Source: Candidatus Poribacteria bacterium (GTDB lineage Bacteria; Poribacteria; WGA-4E; WGA-3G). Taken from it: 44,223 nt of DNA. The translations under genes and the position numbers were made by a program. The stretch is from positions 1 to 44,223 of the forward strand of contig JAPOZO010000054.1 of NCBI GenBank assembly GCA_026706025.1, read 5' to 3'. Below are positions 22,906 through 32,377 of this stretch, piece after piece. The notes beneath the pieces are model-generated. The model was given only the letters and a program-made list of their open reading frames with translations. It was not told where the DNA came from and ran no database searches. Each line of letters starts with the position of its first letter. Position 1 is the first letter of the stretch.

Positions 22906-23904
22906 ATGCAAGTTATAAAAATAAATGATCTATACAAAACGTTTAAAACTTATAAACGTAAAAAAGGCTTCATCGGCTCAATTCAGACCCTTTTTACAAA
23001 GGAATATACCACTGTAAATGCTGTAGATGGCGTATCCTTTGGTATTGATCAAGGAGAAATCGTCGGATACGTTGGACCTAATGGTGCGGGAAAGTCCACG
23101 ACGATAAAAATGCTTACAGGCATTCTATACCCAACAAGCGGGGTAATTGAAGTATGTGGTCTTGTTCCGACAAAGGACAGGAGGCAGAACTTAATGCATA
23201 TCGGCGTGGTCTTCGGACAGAGGACGCAACTCTGGTGGGATCTTCCACTTATAGAGTCCTTTGAACTTCTCAGGCACATATACAGAGTGCCAGAAAAAAT
23301 ATATAAGGACAACATTGCACTTTTCGCAGAACTTCTTGATATAGAGGAGTTTATTAACATCCCCGTCAGATTATTATCTTTAGGGCAGCGGATGCGGGGA
23401 GATATTGCAGCCTCACTTCTTCATAACCCCGACATACTCTATTTGGATGAGCCCACAATTGGGCTTGATGTTGTTGTCAAGGAAAGAATTAGACAATTTA
23501 TCAAGGAGATAAACATCGAAAGAAAAACAACAGTTATTCTCACAACCCATGATCTGTCGGACATAGAAGCACTTTGCAACCGGATAATGATAATTGACTA
23601 TGGCAAGGTCATCTACGATGGTTCCATAGATGAAATCAGAAGAAGGTTTGGGACGGAAAGCACACTTCTAATTGACTTTAAGGAACCACCTGATCAATTG
23701 GAAGTTGATGGAGCACTAGAAGTCCGATTAGAAGGGATCAGGGCATCTATAAAATTTGATAGAAAAAGATTTGCCGCCAACGATTTGATATCTGAAATCG
23801 CTGGCAAGTATCCAGTATTGGACCTCACAATAGAGGATATTTCTCTCGATGGGATCATCCGGGATGTATATGAGGAAGGAAAATTACATGAGAGCGTATC
23901 TTGA
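22906..23904 (+). CDS. ABC-2-type transporter ATP-binding protein
   Basis: A 332-residue ATPase subunit. Walker A is GPNGAGKSTT near residue 65, the signature is degenerate (LSLGQRMRG), Walker B is ILYLDEPTIGLD, and the H-loop is LTTHDLSD. The size and the ~90-residue C-terminal extension after the ATPase core match ATPases of uncharacterised ABC-2 transporters (COG4586-like). A strong GGAGGAAGG site precedes the ATG. The end overlaps the next gene by 17 bases, so it forms an operon with two permeases and would energise export in the inner membrane. Confidence 0.92.
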   Translation: MQVIKINDLYKTFKTYKRKKGFIGSIQTLFTKEYTTVNAVDGVSFGIDQGEIVGYVGPNGAGKSTTIKMLTGILYPTSGVIEVCGLVPTKDRRQNLMHIGVVFGQRTQLWWDLPLIESFELLRHIYRVPEKIYKDNIALFAELLDIEEFINIPVRLLSLGQRMRGDIAASLLHNPDILYLDEPTIGLDVVVKERIRQFIKEINIERKTTVILTTHDLSDIEALCNRIMIIDYGKVIYDGSIDEIRRRFGTESTLLIDFKEPPDQLEVDGALEVRLEGIRASIKFDRKRFAANDLISEIAGKYPVLDLTIEDISLDGIIRDVYEEGKLHESVS

Positions 23905-24694
23905 AGTTTGTAAGAAGTCATTTCAAGAACGGATAGCCTACAGAGGCGAACTTTTGATAAGGTTTGTGGGAATATTTATGAGTTTCTACCTCCTTTACAT
24001 GTTTTGGAAGGCACTCTATGCTAACTCAACCGATGTACAAGGCATCTCATTCCAATCAATGATCACATACACCATAATGAGTGCCATCATGGGAGGTATC
24101 ATAAATTTCATCGGCATTCTTAATGTATACTTGGCTCTCTGGATGTCAAATCGAGTGAGAACGGGTGAAATCGTAATGGACATGATGAAACCAACGGATT
24201 TCCAACTTTATCTCTTTTCGCATTCATTCGGGCGACTCCTTTTTAACGTGATTTTTGCAGTCCCTATCTTCATATTAGCTATCTTCATCTTTAATATTTC
24301 TCTCCCTGATAGTTCAGGGATGCTAGCTCTCTTTGCGGTTAGCCTGAGTCTAAGTTATCTTCTCACTTTTTTGGTAGACTTTATGGTATCCTTAGTTTCC
24401 TTCTGGACGACTCAAAATCAAAGTGTGAGTGGATTAACTCGGCTCATTATAGCTCTGCTTTCAGGGGCGTTTATACCGCTCTGGTTCTTCCCAGAGTGGG
24501 CAAGAAATGTTCTCTCTTATTTTCCCTTCGCGTCCATATACCATGTTCCCCTTTCTATATATATAGGAAAAATAAAAAGTATTGAGGGTTTGCGCGCAAT
24601 CTCCCTACAACTAATCTGGATAGGAGTGCTGTATGTGGGGAGCCGCCTTTTATGGCTGAAATCAAGACGTAATCTTATGACACATGGAGGCTAG
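23888..24694 (+). CDS. ABC-2 family permease subunit 1
   Basis: A 268-residue membrane protein with about six hydrophobic helices (FVGIFMSFYLLYMFWKAL, IMGGIINFIGILNVYLAL, IFAVPIFILAIFIF and others). It belongs to the ABC-2 permease group encoded next to COG4586-type ATPases. I place the start at 23888 (MRAYLEVCKKSF), preceded by GAGGAAGG; an upstream ATG would extend far into the ATPase gene. It likely pairs with the next permease. Confidence 0.85.
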   Translation: MRAYLEVCKKSFQERIAYRGELLIRFVGIFMSFYLLYMFWKALYANSTDVQGISFQSMITYTIMSAIMGGIINFIGILNVYLALWMSNRVRTGEIVMDMMKPTDFQLYLFSHSFGRLLFNVIFAVPIFILAIFIFNISLPDSSGMLALFAVSLSLSYLLTFLVDFMVSLVSFWTTQNQSVSGLTRLIIALLSGAFIPLWFFPEWARNVLSYFPFASIYHVPLSIYIGKIKSIEGLRAISLQLIWIGVLYVGSRLLWLKSRRNLMTHGG

Positions 24695-24697
24695 GGG

Positions 24698-25504
24698 ATG
24701 ATGTTTTACATAAAACTTTTCCTTAATTTTTTTAAACTTAACCTGAAAGCCCAGATGGAATACAGAATCAATTTTGTAATGAGTATATTCCACATTTCGA
24801 TTCTTCAATTGGGAAATCTTGGGTTGATATGGATAGTTTTGAACAGATTTCAGACACTCATAGAATGGACATTTGGAGAGATTGCTTTTCTTGTAGGGTT
24901 AAGACTTCTCTCACATGGGCTCTTCACCCTATTCCTGCCGGAGATTCATTGGGGACTCAGCAATTACATAGTCCGAGGCGAATTTGATAGATTCCTGCTC
25001 AAACCTGTAAATCCGCTGTTTCTCCTTATTACCAACAGCATCCTCCTGAATGGGATTACGGATTTTTCAAGTGGTATTGTAATTCTATCGATCGCAACTA
25101 AATCTCTGGGGTTAAGTTGGACCTTCAGCAACCTACTGATGCTCCTCGTTGTTGTCTTTAGCGGGCTCCTGATAGAGCTTTCTGCCTACTTAGCAACTTC
25201 ATCTGTTTCATTCTGGGTGCCTAATCTACAGGCATTAAATTTCATAACATTTCAATTTCATGAACAGTATATCCTTTATCCTGTCAGCATATACGGTAAA
25301 CCTATACAGTACTTCCTTACCTTCATAATCCCATTTGCCTTTATCAACTTTTATCCCTCGGCTTATTTTCTTAATAAGTCATCGAGTTTGCTATTTCATC
25401 CATACTTCGCATATCTTACACCGATTGTTGCCCTCATATCCTTTGGGGTGGCTTATTTTATCTGGAAACGGGGAATTTTGGCTTACCAGAGCACAGGATC
25501 ATAA
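24698..25504 (+). CDS. ABC-2 family permease subunit 2
   Basis: A 268-residue membrane protein with about six helices, from the first (FVMSIFHISILQLGNLGLIW) to YLTPIVALISFGVAYFIW. The segment LSNYIVRGEFDRFLLKPVNPLF is typical of this permease group, where the two subunits form the channel. It starts three bases after the preceding stop, with GGAGG just upstream, and is the third gene of the transporter operon. The substrate is unknown. Confidence 0.85.
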   Translation: MMFYIKLFLNFFKLNLKAQMEYRINFVMSIFHISILQLGNLGLIWIVLNRFQTLIEWTFGEIAFLVGLRLLSHGLFTLFLPEIHWGLSNYIVRGEFDRFLLKPVNPLFLLITNSILLNGITDFSSGIVILSIATKSLGLSWTFSNLLMLLVVVFSGLLIELSAYLATSSVSFWVPNLQALNFITFQFHEQYILYPVSIYGKPIQYFLTFIIPFAFINFYPSAYFLNKSSSLLFHPYFAYLTPIVALISFGVAYFIWKRGILAYQSTGS

Positions 25505-25571
25505 CGACAGACGCTACCGTTATACTTCGCGAACACATAAACTCTCACTTCAATCAGTAAAGGAACCCTTT

Positions 25572-27782
25572 ATGACTAATTATTGCAATCTTTGGCATAG
25601 GATACGAATATGCTGTTTTTTTCAATTTATCTGCTGGTTGTTATTTTCACACTTTCTCTCGGCGGACACCGAACCGATAGAATATCGGATCAAAGCATAT
25701 CGAACTTTCACAGACATCAAAATCGACGGTGAACTCGCCGAAGCAGATTGGCAAAAAGCACAACAAATTAATCATTTTGTCCAATATGAACCGGACGAAG
25801 GGGCACCAATGACGCAATCAACAGAAGTTAAAGTGCTTTATGATGATAAATACATCTACTTCGGCTTTATCTGTTATGACAACGACCTGTCTAAAATGGT
25901 AGCTAATGAAATGCGCCGTGACGCTCCCTTGTTTCGCAATGACTACGTATTTCTGTTTCTTGATACCTACAACGACCAACGAAGCGGATTTTTCTTTCGC
26001 GTCAACCCGTTAGGAGCGATGGAAGATATTGCCGTGATGGACAATGGAGACAGTCGAAACGAGAACTGGGATACTGTCTGGGAATGTCGCACCAAAATCA
26101 ATGAGAGCGATTGGAGAGCGGAGATCGCTATTCCTTTCAGCCAACTCCGCTTTAAAAAGAGCAACGATATAGTTTGGGGGGTAAATTTTGGGCGGAACAT
26201 CCAACGCAATTATGAAAAAGGAACTTGGGTTCCGGTGCCTAGTGCCTACAGATGGCGAGCAATTTATCGCACAGCCAACCTGGGTCGTTTGATTGGCTTA
26301 GAAAATATTGTGCCACAAACACATCTGGAACTACTGCCTTATGTCTTGCCAGGGGTGAGTCAAAGAAAGGCATACAATGAAACAAATGTTCTGTTTGATA
26401 CCGGATTGGATATCAAGTACAGTTTGACCTCGAATCTAACAGCAGATGCCACCTTCAACACCGATTTTGTCCAAGTCGAAGCTGATCAGGAGCAAGTGAA
26501 CTTAACACGTTTCAGTCTCTTCTTCCCCGAGAAGCGCCCCTTCTTCTTAGAAAGCGCAGCCTTGTTTGATTTCGGTATTCCACGCACTGGTTTTCGCCAG
26601 CCGCCTCCTTTGTTGCTTTTTTACAGTCGTCGCATCGGGATTCAAGATGGGCATGCTATTCCGATCCTTACCGGGGGCAAGATCACAGGAAAAATCGGGT
26701 CTTATGGGGTAGGTCTGCTAAACGTATTTACCGATAAATTTCAGGCAGAAGGAACTGATATACCACGCACAAACTACTCCGCGTTCCGTATGACACGGGA
26801 TCTTTTTAAAGGCTCAACTGTTGGTATGATTGCTATCAATAAACAGGATGCCGATACTTACAACCGGGCAGGTGGATTTGATTTCGTGTATCGGCCCATC
26901 AATAGTCTAAGTCTTCGCGGGCTATGGGCACGCACCTTTGAAGAAGATGTGGCAGGAGAACAAGACGCTTTGTACTTCGGAGGCACATCGGAAACTAATA
27001 ATTTTCGTGTTATCGGATCATATACAGACATAAGTAAGAACTTTAACCCAGAAACCGGATTCGTTTGGCGGAGAGGGATCCGGCGTATCCGCGGCGAAAT
27101 CCTTTATACATTCCTACTCGGTAGATTCGGGATTCGTCGAATCTGGACAGGACCAGAGTCCAGTTTTATTCTCAATCGAAACAATGAATTAGAAACCAGA
27201 GACCTCAGATTCGTTACCGGAGGTGAATTTGAAAGCGGAAAGGTGTTTAAGCAGTTTACTTGCCAGATCCAGCGGACTTTTGACCGTCTCTGTGAGGATT
27301 TTGAGATCCGCGAGAGTATTATTATTCCGACTGGAAAGTATAATTTTACTGCCTTCAAGGCTCTTATATCTACTGATAACAGCAAAAAGATTTCTGGTTT
27401 GTTTGCTGTGAATTTTGGGGATTTTTTTAACGGCGAGAGACGTGGTTTTGAGATCGTCGCTGACTTTAGACCAAGTGGGCGTTTCCGTTTTCAACCGCAG
27501 TATGAATTTAACCGCGTCATACTCGAAAATAAAATATTTGATGCCAATGTTTTCGGAGCTCATGTTGCCTATTCCTTCTCCACCGCTCTTTTTGCCAGAC
27601 TTTTCGCCCAATGGAACAGCGATCAAAACCTTATATCTACGAACTTTTTGTTAAACTATATCTACCGTCCGGGTAGCAACTTCTACCTCGTTTTCAACCA
27701 AGTATACGATACCCAAGGAGAAAGGGTAGACTTTGTAGATTCTACGCTTGTTGCTAAAATGACTTATTGGTGGAACCCATAA
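25572..27782 (+). CDS. Secreted CBM9-like / DUF5916 outer-membrane protein, copy 2
   Basis: A 736-residue protein. A signal sequence (FFQFICWLLFSHFLSA) leads to a carbohydrate-family-9-like domain with DIKIDGELAEADWQKA, KVLYDDKYIYFGFICYD and the N-terminal strands through WGVNFGRNIQRN. The C-terminal ~480 residues have the DUF5916 marks TADATFNTDFVQVEADQEQV, FFPEKRPFFLE and FYSRRIG, then many amphipathic strands and an aromatic ending (MTYWWNP), which fits an outer-membrane barrel. The ATG at 25572 is preferred because it gives a good signal peptide; frames opening at 25335 overlap the permease. It is similar in design to the gene at 5037 and follows the ABC-2 operon by 67 bases. Confidence 0.8.
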   Translation: MTNYCNLWHRIRICCFFQFICWLLFSHFLSADTEPIEYRIKAYRTFTDIKIDGELAEADWQKAQQINHFVQYEPDEGAPMTQSTEVKVLYDDKYIYFGFICYDNDLSKMVANEMRRDAPLFRNDYVFLFLDTYNDQRSGFFFRVNPLGAMEDIAVMDNGDSRNENWDTVWECRTKINESDWRAEIAIPFSQLRFKKSNDIVWGVNFGRNIQRNYEKGTWVPVPSAYRWRAIYRTANLGRLIGLENIVPQTHLELLPYVLPGVSQRKAYNETNVLFDTGLDIKYSLTSNLTADATFNTDFVQVEADQEQVNLTRFSLFFPEKRPFFLESAALFDFGIPRTGFRQPPPLLLFYSRRIGIQDGHAIPILTGGKITGKIGSYGVGLLNVFTDKFQAEGTDIPRTNYSAFRMTRDLFKGSTVGMIAINKQDADTYNRAGGFDFVYRPINSLSLRGLWARTFEEDVAGEQDALYFGGTSETNNFRVIGSYTDISKNFNPETGFVWRRGIRRIRGEILYTFLLGRFGIRRIWTGPESSFILNRNNELETRDLRFVTGGEFESGKVFKQFTCQIQRTFDRLCEDFEIRESIIIPTGKYNFTAFKALISTDNSKKISGLFAVNFGDFFNGERRGFEIVADFRPSGRFRFQPQYEFNRVILENKIFDANVFGAHVAYSFSTALFARLFAQWNSDQNLISTNFLLNYIYRPGSNFYLVFNQVYDTQGERVDFVDSTLVAKMTYWWNP

Positions 27783-28040
27783 ACCGCTCTCAACAAAATT
27801 CAAAAAACATTAGTGAAACCGGTCCTAGGGCACAGTATCCGGTGTTATCACCAAGCTGAAACCAAGTCCTTTATACACAGATTTCTACAGATCTTATGAC
27901 TGGATATTAGCAATCGCATTCGGATGCAGTTAACGCATATGGAATCAAAAAAATCTTGGCAGCAATTGGTCTGAACTCGAAAACTAATCTTTAGAGTCTC
28001 ATAATACCCTATTCCAAAATGCAATAAACGGAGGTAAACC

Positions 28041-28208
28041 ATGAAAATCTGTTTGACTTAGGGACCCTAATTCTGCGCGTACTATCGGTTATTAATGCTA
28101 CAAAGTTATCGTCAAGGAAAATTGGAACCGGATGCAGACAAATCCGGCATCCAGGTCCCTATGGGCATTTCTTACTTCGAATCCCCAGAGTTAATATGGA
28201 TTTACTGA
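28041..28208 (+). pseudogene. Possible degenerate gene in the 27783-28333 spacer
   Basis: A strong GGAGG precedes ATG 28041, but the frame meets TAG and TAA within ten codons. The same frame then stays open for about 45 codons (including KLEPDADKSGIQVPMGISYF) until TGA 28206. The stops lie in a small palindrome TTAGGGACCCTAA (28058-28070). I do not recognise the family. The remaining spacer shows no clear gene. Confidence 0.3.
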
Positions 28209-28333
28209 AGAATTCTGCTCTGTGTGGGTTAGTTTTTAGAGAAAAATAAGTTCTGACGTTAGCAACATTCGGTCAACACTACTAACTCTCAAAAACAATC
28301 AACTCCCATTCTGCCTAACTAGAAAGACATCTG

Positions 28334-29605
28334 ATGTCTAAACAGAAATCTCCTTCAATAAAGTCCGCAGGAGAGAACGAGCCGGACACGGGAAAACCGG
28401 TTGGATATTTTGAACTCATCCACTGCAATCCTAACTTTCGGTATCTCTGGTACGGACAGGTGGTCAGTCTCCTCGGCGACTGGTTTAACCTCATCGCCTC
28501 AGCAACATTAGCTGCCCAACTCAGTGGTTCTGGATTCGCAGTAGGTATCTTATTCGCAATCCGAATGTTAGCACCTTTCGTCATTGCCCCTGTCGCCGGG
28601 ATATGCACAGACCGCTACAACCGGAAACACATATTAATCATCACCGATGTTACACGCAGCTTCATCGTTTTCGGCTTTCTTTTCGTGCAAGAAGAGAGCG
28701 ACATTTGGCTACTCTATACCCTCGCGACCCTTCTGTTCAGTGTTAGCGGTTTCTTCAGTCCTGCCCGTAGTGCAATCCTACCAGACATTACTTCCCCACG
28801 AGAACTTGGTACTGCCAACGCTTTCGGTGCTGCAACCTGGGCAGTCATGTATGCACTCGGAGCTGCCATCGGTGGTTTCACAACAGGAATCTTTGGTATT
28901 CATACCGCATTTATTATAGACGGATTAACCTTCCTCATTTCAGCCTTCGTTCTGCTTAAAATTAAACTATCCAATTCACCATCTACAACAAAGGGAAATT
29001 CTACCCAAGCAAAGTTATCGGCGTTGCGTTACATGCTTCGACATCCTGATGTCCTCTTCATCGCGATGCATAAAGCGGCAATAGTTCCAGGATTTCAAGT
29101 TCTACAGGTAGAAATCGCCAAAAACTACTTTACTATCGGTGTTGGCGGGGTATTGAGTTTAGGAATGATGTACTGTATGAATGGTATTGGTGGTGGGATC
29201 GGACCTATCCTTGCACGGCGTTGGACTAGGGATCAGAACACACGACTTTGAATCGGCATTACCTTCGGCTACATAATTACGATATTCGGACTTGCTCTTA
29301 CCGCTCCTCTTTTTACTCTAACAACAGTACTGCTCGGCGGAGCTATTCGGAGCTTAGGGAACGGGATTGTATGGGTTTTCTCAACACAACTGCTGTTCAA
29401 ATCCGTCCCAAACGAGATCCGAGGCAGAATCTTTGGTGCTGAACTCGCCCTCTATACCCTCATAGGAGGTGTCGGTACAGCAATTATCGGATTGCTGTTA
29501 GATCGATTTCAAATTCAAGTTATCTTATGGGCGATGGTAGCTCTACCCCTTATTCCAGCAGTGTTGTGGTGGTTATGGCAGACCGCACGAAACAAGGTAG
29601 ACTAA
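28334..29605 (+). pseudogene. MFS transporter with an in-frame UGA
   Basis: The frame is a typical major-facilitator protein of 423 codons. The first part has LWYGQVVSLLGDWFNLIASA, the loop motif GICTDRYNRKHILI and several helices. TGA at 29249-29251 interrupts it, and the same frame then continues cleanly (IGITFGYIITIFG, GIVWVFSTQLLFKSVPNEIR, then GRIFGAELALYTLIGGVG) to TAA 29603. UGA is used as a normal stop in many other genes here and UGG encodes Trp, so recoding of all UGA codons is unlikely. A recent nonsense mutation or a sequencing error is the simplest reading. An upstream fragment of 305 residues could still be made. Confidence 0.75.
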
Positions 29606-29695
29606 TATGACGCTTTATGGTATATTCGTTAATTGTAAAATCTGATATAATTGAATGTATAACCCTGATTCTATATAAAATCAAAAGGGGAGAAT

Positions 29696-30451
29696 ATGCT
29701 GGATACCAAATTTAGGACCACATTCAATACCACTGCACATCTCTACGCGGAGGTACGCCCAGGATACCCCAAGGAATTAGTTCAGGATGTAATCAATCTA
29801 TCCGCTCTCACAGAACACAGCAGAATCCTTGAAGTCGGCTGTGGAACTGGAAAAGCGACCCGATCCTTTGCAGAACGCGGATACGAAATGGTCTGTTTGG
29901 ACATCGGTGCTGACCTGATTGCCGTTGCGAGAGAAAAGTTAAGGGAATTTCCAAATGTTTCGTTTGTGGAACAAGCATTTGAGGCGTGGAAATCTGAAGG
30001 GATGTTTGATCTTGTTATTTCTGCCACCGCCTTTCATTGGGTGGATCCGAAAGTAAGATACCTGAGAGCGTCCGAGGCACTTGAATCAGGTGGTTCCCTC
30101 GCTGTTTTCTCAAACCAACATGTGCGGAAGGACGAAGGCTTCTTTGTGGAAACCCAGAGCTTGTATGATAGGTATTACCTACCACTAATCGCTGACCGCC
30201 CTACGTATGCTACGAGTTTTCCGGGTGTGGAAGCCTTTGAAGATCCAATTAAACGCGTCTATCCATGGACGCAAACGTATTCATCTGAGCAATACATCAA
30301 GCTCCTCAGCACCTATTCGGATCATATCGCATTACCGGACGAGAATAGAAATCTGCTGTTTGAAGGGATTGTTAATCTTATTGAGACGAGGTACAACGGG
30401 CAAGTAACCAAACATTATGAAGCCGTTCTTGACTTTCGGGAGACAGAATGA
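29696..30451 (+). CDS. Class I SAM-dependent methyltransferase
   Basis: A 251-residue methyltransferase. Motif I is RILEVGCGTGKATR, followed by the acidic residue of motif II in MVCLDIGADLIAVA and motif IV in MFDLVISATAFHWVDP. The F-H-W-V-D stretch is typical of the Methyltransf_11 group. The acceptor is unknown. AGGGGAGA precedes the ATG, and TATAAT at 29646 could be a -10 element. The stop overlaps the next start (ATGA at 30448), so the pair is translationally coupled. Confidence 0.9.
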   Translation: MLDTKFRTTFNTTAHLYAEVRPGYPKELVQDVINLSALTEHSRILEVGCGTGKATRSFAERGYEMVCLDIGADLIAVAREKLREFPNVSFVEQAFEAWKSEGMFDLVISATAFHWVDPKVRYLRASEALESGGSLAVFSNQHVRKDEGFFVETQSLYDRYYLPLIADRPTYATSFPGVEAFEDPIKRVYPWTQTYSSEQYIKLLSTYSDHIALPDENRNLLFEGIVNLIETRYNGQVTKHYEAVLDFRETE

Positions 30452-31524
30452 AAATCACAAAGATTGAGACATTCCAGATTGAGACCCCGCGTTATTACGG
30501 TCACATATCAGGGCATGTTATCGTCAAAGTCCATGTAGACGACGGTCCCGTCGGGTTAGGCGAAGCCTCGGACAGCAAGGCTGACGATTTAGGCGCAGTG
30601 ACCAAACACTACAACGATTTACTCATCGGACGTGATGCCACCCGTATCACAGAGATCAACGAGTTCCTACGGGCACAGAATTTCGGTAGCACGGTTAGCA
30701 ATCTACACCTCGCTTCCGCCATTGATCTCGCACTTTATGACCTGAACGGCAAGGTCCAGGGCGTACCCGCTTACCAAATGCTCGGCGGCAAAATGCGAGA
30801 CAGCGTCTATTGCTGCTATCCAATCTTCGGATGGCAGGTAAAAGAGGATTTTGAGAAGACCGCGGGCTATCTGCAACGATTGATAGATCTCGGACACCAT
30901 CTCTTCCGTTATTATATATCCGGCGATAGTGCCTTGGATGACCGGTTTCTGACTGAAATGAAGTCCAGATTTGGCGAGCAGATTAAACTCAAACAACTCG
31001 ACTGTTCTGGTCGCTTCAATGACTGGGAGACCGCGCTGCGTTACGCCGATGTCCTTCGGCATCACACCCCCTACCATTTTGAACAGCCCTCACGAGACCT
31101 ACAAGTGTGTGCAGAGTTCACCAAACGTATGGATTTACCTGTGAGTCTACACATTGGTAGTTTGGGATCTGGGTATGAAGCAGCCGAACGCGGTGCTTGC
31201 ACTATCTTCAACGTAGCGTGTGTAGCCGGAGGTCCGACCCATATCCGTCGGCTGTTTGCGTTGGCGGAAGCGGCTGGAATCGAATGTCTGATCGGCACGG
31301 ACCAAGAATCGACGCTTGGGACAGCCGCACAAATCCACGTTGGTGTTTCAATGCCGAACCTTACCCTACCATGCGACCCAATGGGACCCGTCCTCTATAC
31401 GGCATCACCAGCGCAGGAACGCATCCGAGCAGAAGCCAGCCATCTCTATCCACCCGAAGGACCCGGACTCGGTGTCGAATTGGATGTAGATAAACTGAGG
31501 GCGTTGACGGTAGCCTCCGCATAA
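30448..31524 (+). CDS. Enolase-superfamily (mandelate racemase/MLE-like) protein
   Basis: A 358-residue protein of the MR/MLE group. The N-terminal cap is MKITKIETFQIETPRYYG with VDDGPVGLGEAS, and the barrel contains DLALYDLNGKVQGVPAYQMLGG, KQLDCSGRFND (first metal Asp), and PYHFEQPSRD (second metal Glu). Two features are atypical: the usual KxK on the second barrel strand reads RYYIS, and the expected third metal Asp/Glu strand reads VSLHIGSLG. It may therefore use a different chemistry or have lost activity. It shares four bases with the methyltransferase stop. Confidence 0.8.
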   Translation: MKITKIETFQIETPRYYGHISGHVIVKVHVDDGPVGLGEASDSKADDLGAVTKHYNDLLIGRDATRITEINEFLRAQNFGSTVSNLHLASAIDLALYDLNGKVQGVPAYQMLGGKMRDSVYCCYPIFGWQVKEDFEKTAGYLQRLIDLGHHLFRYYISGDSALDDRFLTEMKSRFGEQIKLKQLDCSGRFNDWETALRYADVLRHHTPYHFEQPSRDLQVCAEFTKRMDLPVSLHIGSLGSGYEAAERGACTIFNVACVAGGPTHIRRLFALAEAAGIECLIGTDQESTLGTAAQIHVGVSMPNLTLPCDPMGPVLYTASPAQERIRAEASHLYPPEGPGLGVELDVDKLRALTVASA

Positions 31525-31540
31525 GATTCCAATTTTGAAT

Positions 31541-31569
31541 TTGACAACTATCCCCTGTTATGATAGGCT
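31541..31569 (+). promoter_or_regulatory. Possible promoter for the ABM-domain gene
   Basis: TTGACA at 31541-31546, a 17-base spacer and TAGGCT at 31564-31569. The -35 box is perfect but the -10 is weak. It lies 52 bases before the ATG. Confidence 0.4.
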
Positions 31570-31620
31570 GCGGCATTAAAAGGGGAATTGATCCCTAATG
31601 TCTAAAAAAGGAGAGAGATT

Positions 31621-31941
31621 ATGTTTGTTATCATTGCACCGATTCAGATTAAAGAAGGTCATCGAGATGCGTTCATTGAAGCTATGATAGACGATGCAAA
31701 AGGTTCCGTTGCGGATGAACCCGGCTGTCTGAGATTTGATATAATTCAAGACGGTGCCGATCCGAATCGGATATGGCTTTATGAAGTCTATACAGACGAG
31801 GCAGCGTTCCAAGAGCATCTGAAAGCCCCACACTTCATTAAGTGGCGGGATACCGTCAAAGACTGGTTCGCTGAGAGCGATTTTAAAGGCGCAGGCGGCG
31901 GAAGTTCCAACATTTACCCGCCAGACGACGCTTGGCAGTAA
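31621..31941 (+). CDS. Antibiotic biosynthesis monooxygenase (ABM/YgiN-like) protein
   Basis: A 106-residue ferredoxin-like protein of the ABM family. It has the strand MFVIIAPIQIKEGH, a helix to EPGCLRFDIIQDGADPNRIW, then LYEVYTDEAAFQEHLKAPHF, which is the family pattern. Members form dimers and are cofactor-free oxygenases, quinol oxidases or binding proteins; the role here is not known. AAGGAGAG precedes the ATG. Confidence 0.88.
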   Translation: MFVIIAPIQIKEGHRDAFIEAMIDDAKGSVADEPGCLRFDIIQDGADPNRIWLYEVYTDEAAFQEHLKAPHFIKWRDTVKDWFAESDFKGAGGGSSNIYPPDDAWQ

Positions 31942-31948
31942 GTCAGTT

Positions 31949-32323
31949 TTGATAGTTAATGCACTGTCCATCGTTTCACCATCCGTGCAGCGTATTGTTG
32001 CGGGGAAGAAGGTCGTCGAAATACGACGGTGGCTGCCGCCGAAGATTCCTTTTCTCAATCTCGTGCTTGTGGAAAATGAGATTTACTTGACCGAGGAAGG
32101 ACAGGAAGACCCCAACGGGCTGGCACGCGCAATCGCCGACATTACCGGCGTTCACGAATGGACACGTGAAGAAGCCGAATCGCAAGGGATAGATTGGATC
32201 CCTGGCTATGTCTGTTGGGAACTGTCAAATGTGCGGCACATAGCACCGCCTATCCCGTGTGTCGCACGACGGAAAATCTATAAAATTGACATTGATGCGC
32301 CGCTACCTATTGGTGGTTGTTGA
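31949..32323 (+). CDS. ASCH-domain protein
   Basis: A 124-residue protein. NALSIVSPSVQRIVAGKKVV and EIRRW match the start of the ASCH fold, a PUA-like domain thought to bind RNA or modified nucleosides. The rest continues with TREEAESQGIDWIPGYVCWE and RRKIYKIDI. The TTG start at 31949 has no clear ribosome binding site and follows the ABM gene by seven bases, so coupling is likely and the exact start is uncertain. Confidence 0.65.
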   Translation: MIVNALSIVSPSVQRIVAGKKVVEIRRWLPPKIPFLNLVLVENEIYLTEEGQEDPNGLARAIADITGVHEWTREEAESQGIDWIPGYVCWELSNVRHIAPPIPCVARRKIYKIDIDAPLPIGGC

Positions 32324-32377
32324 CATTGGCTTGACGGTCAAAGTGTCAGTTGAAATACGACAGCGGAGTTTGCCAAC

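Noticed and set aside
25335-25571. Extended start of the second DUF5916 protein inside the permease gene
   Set aside because: The extension reads through coding sequence of the permease in another frame; ATG 25572 gives a proper signal peptide.
28160-28180. TTCGAATCCC resembling a tRNA T-arm
   Set aside because: There is no paired 5' T-stem strand, anticodon arm or acceptor stem around it.
29249-29251. UGA recoded as tryptophan or selenocysteine
   Set aside because: UGA ends many intact genes in this window, UGG is the normal Trp codon, and no selenocysteine element or redox motif is visible here.
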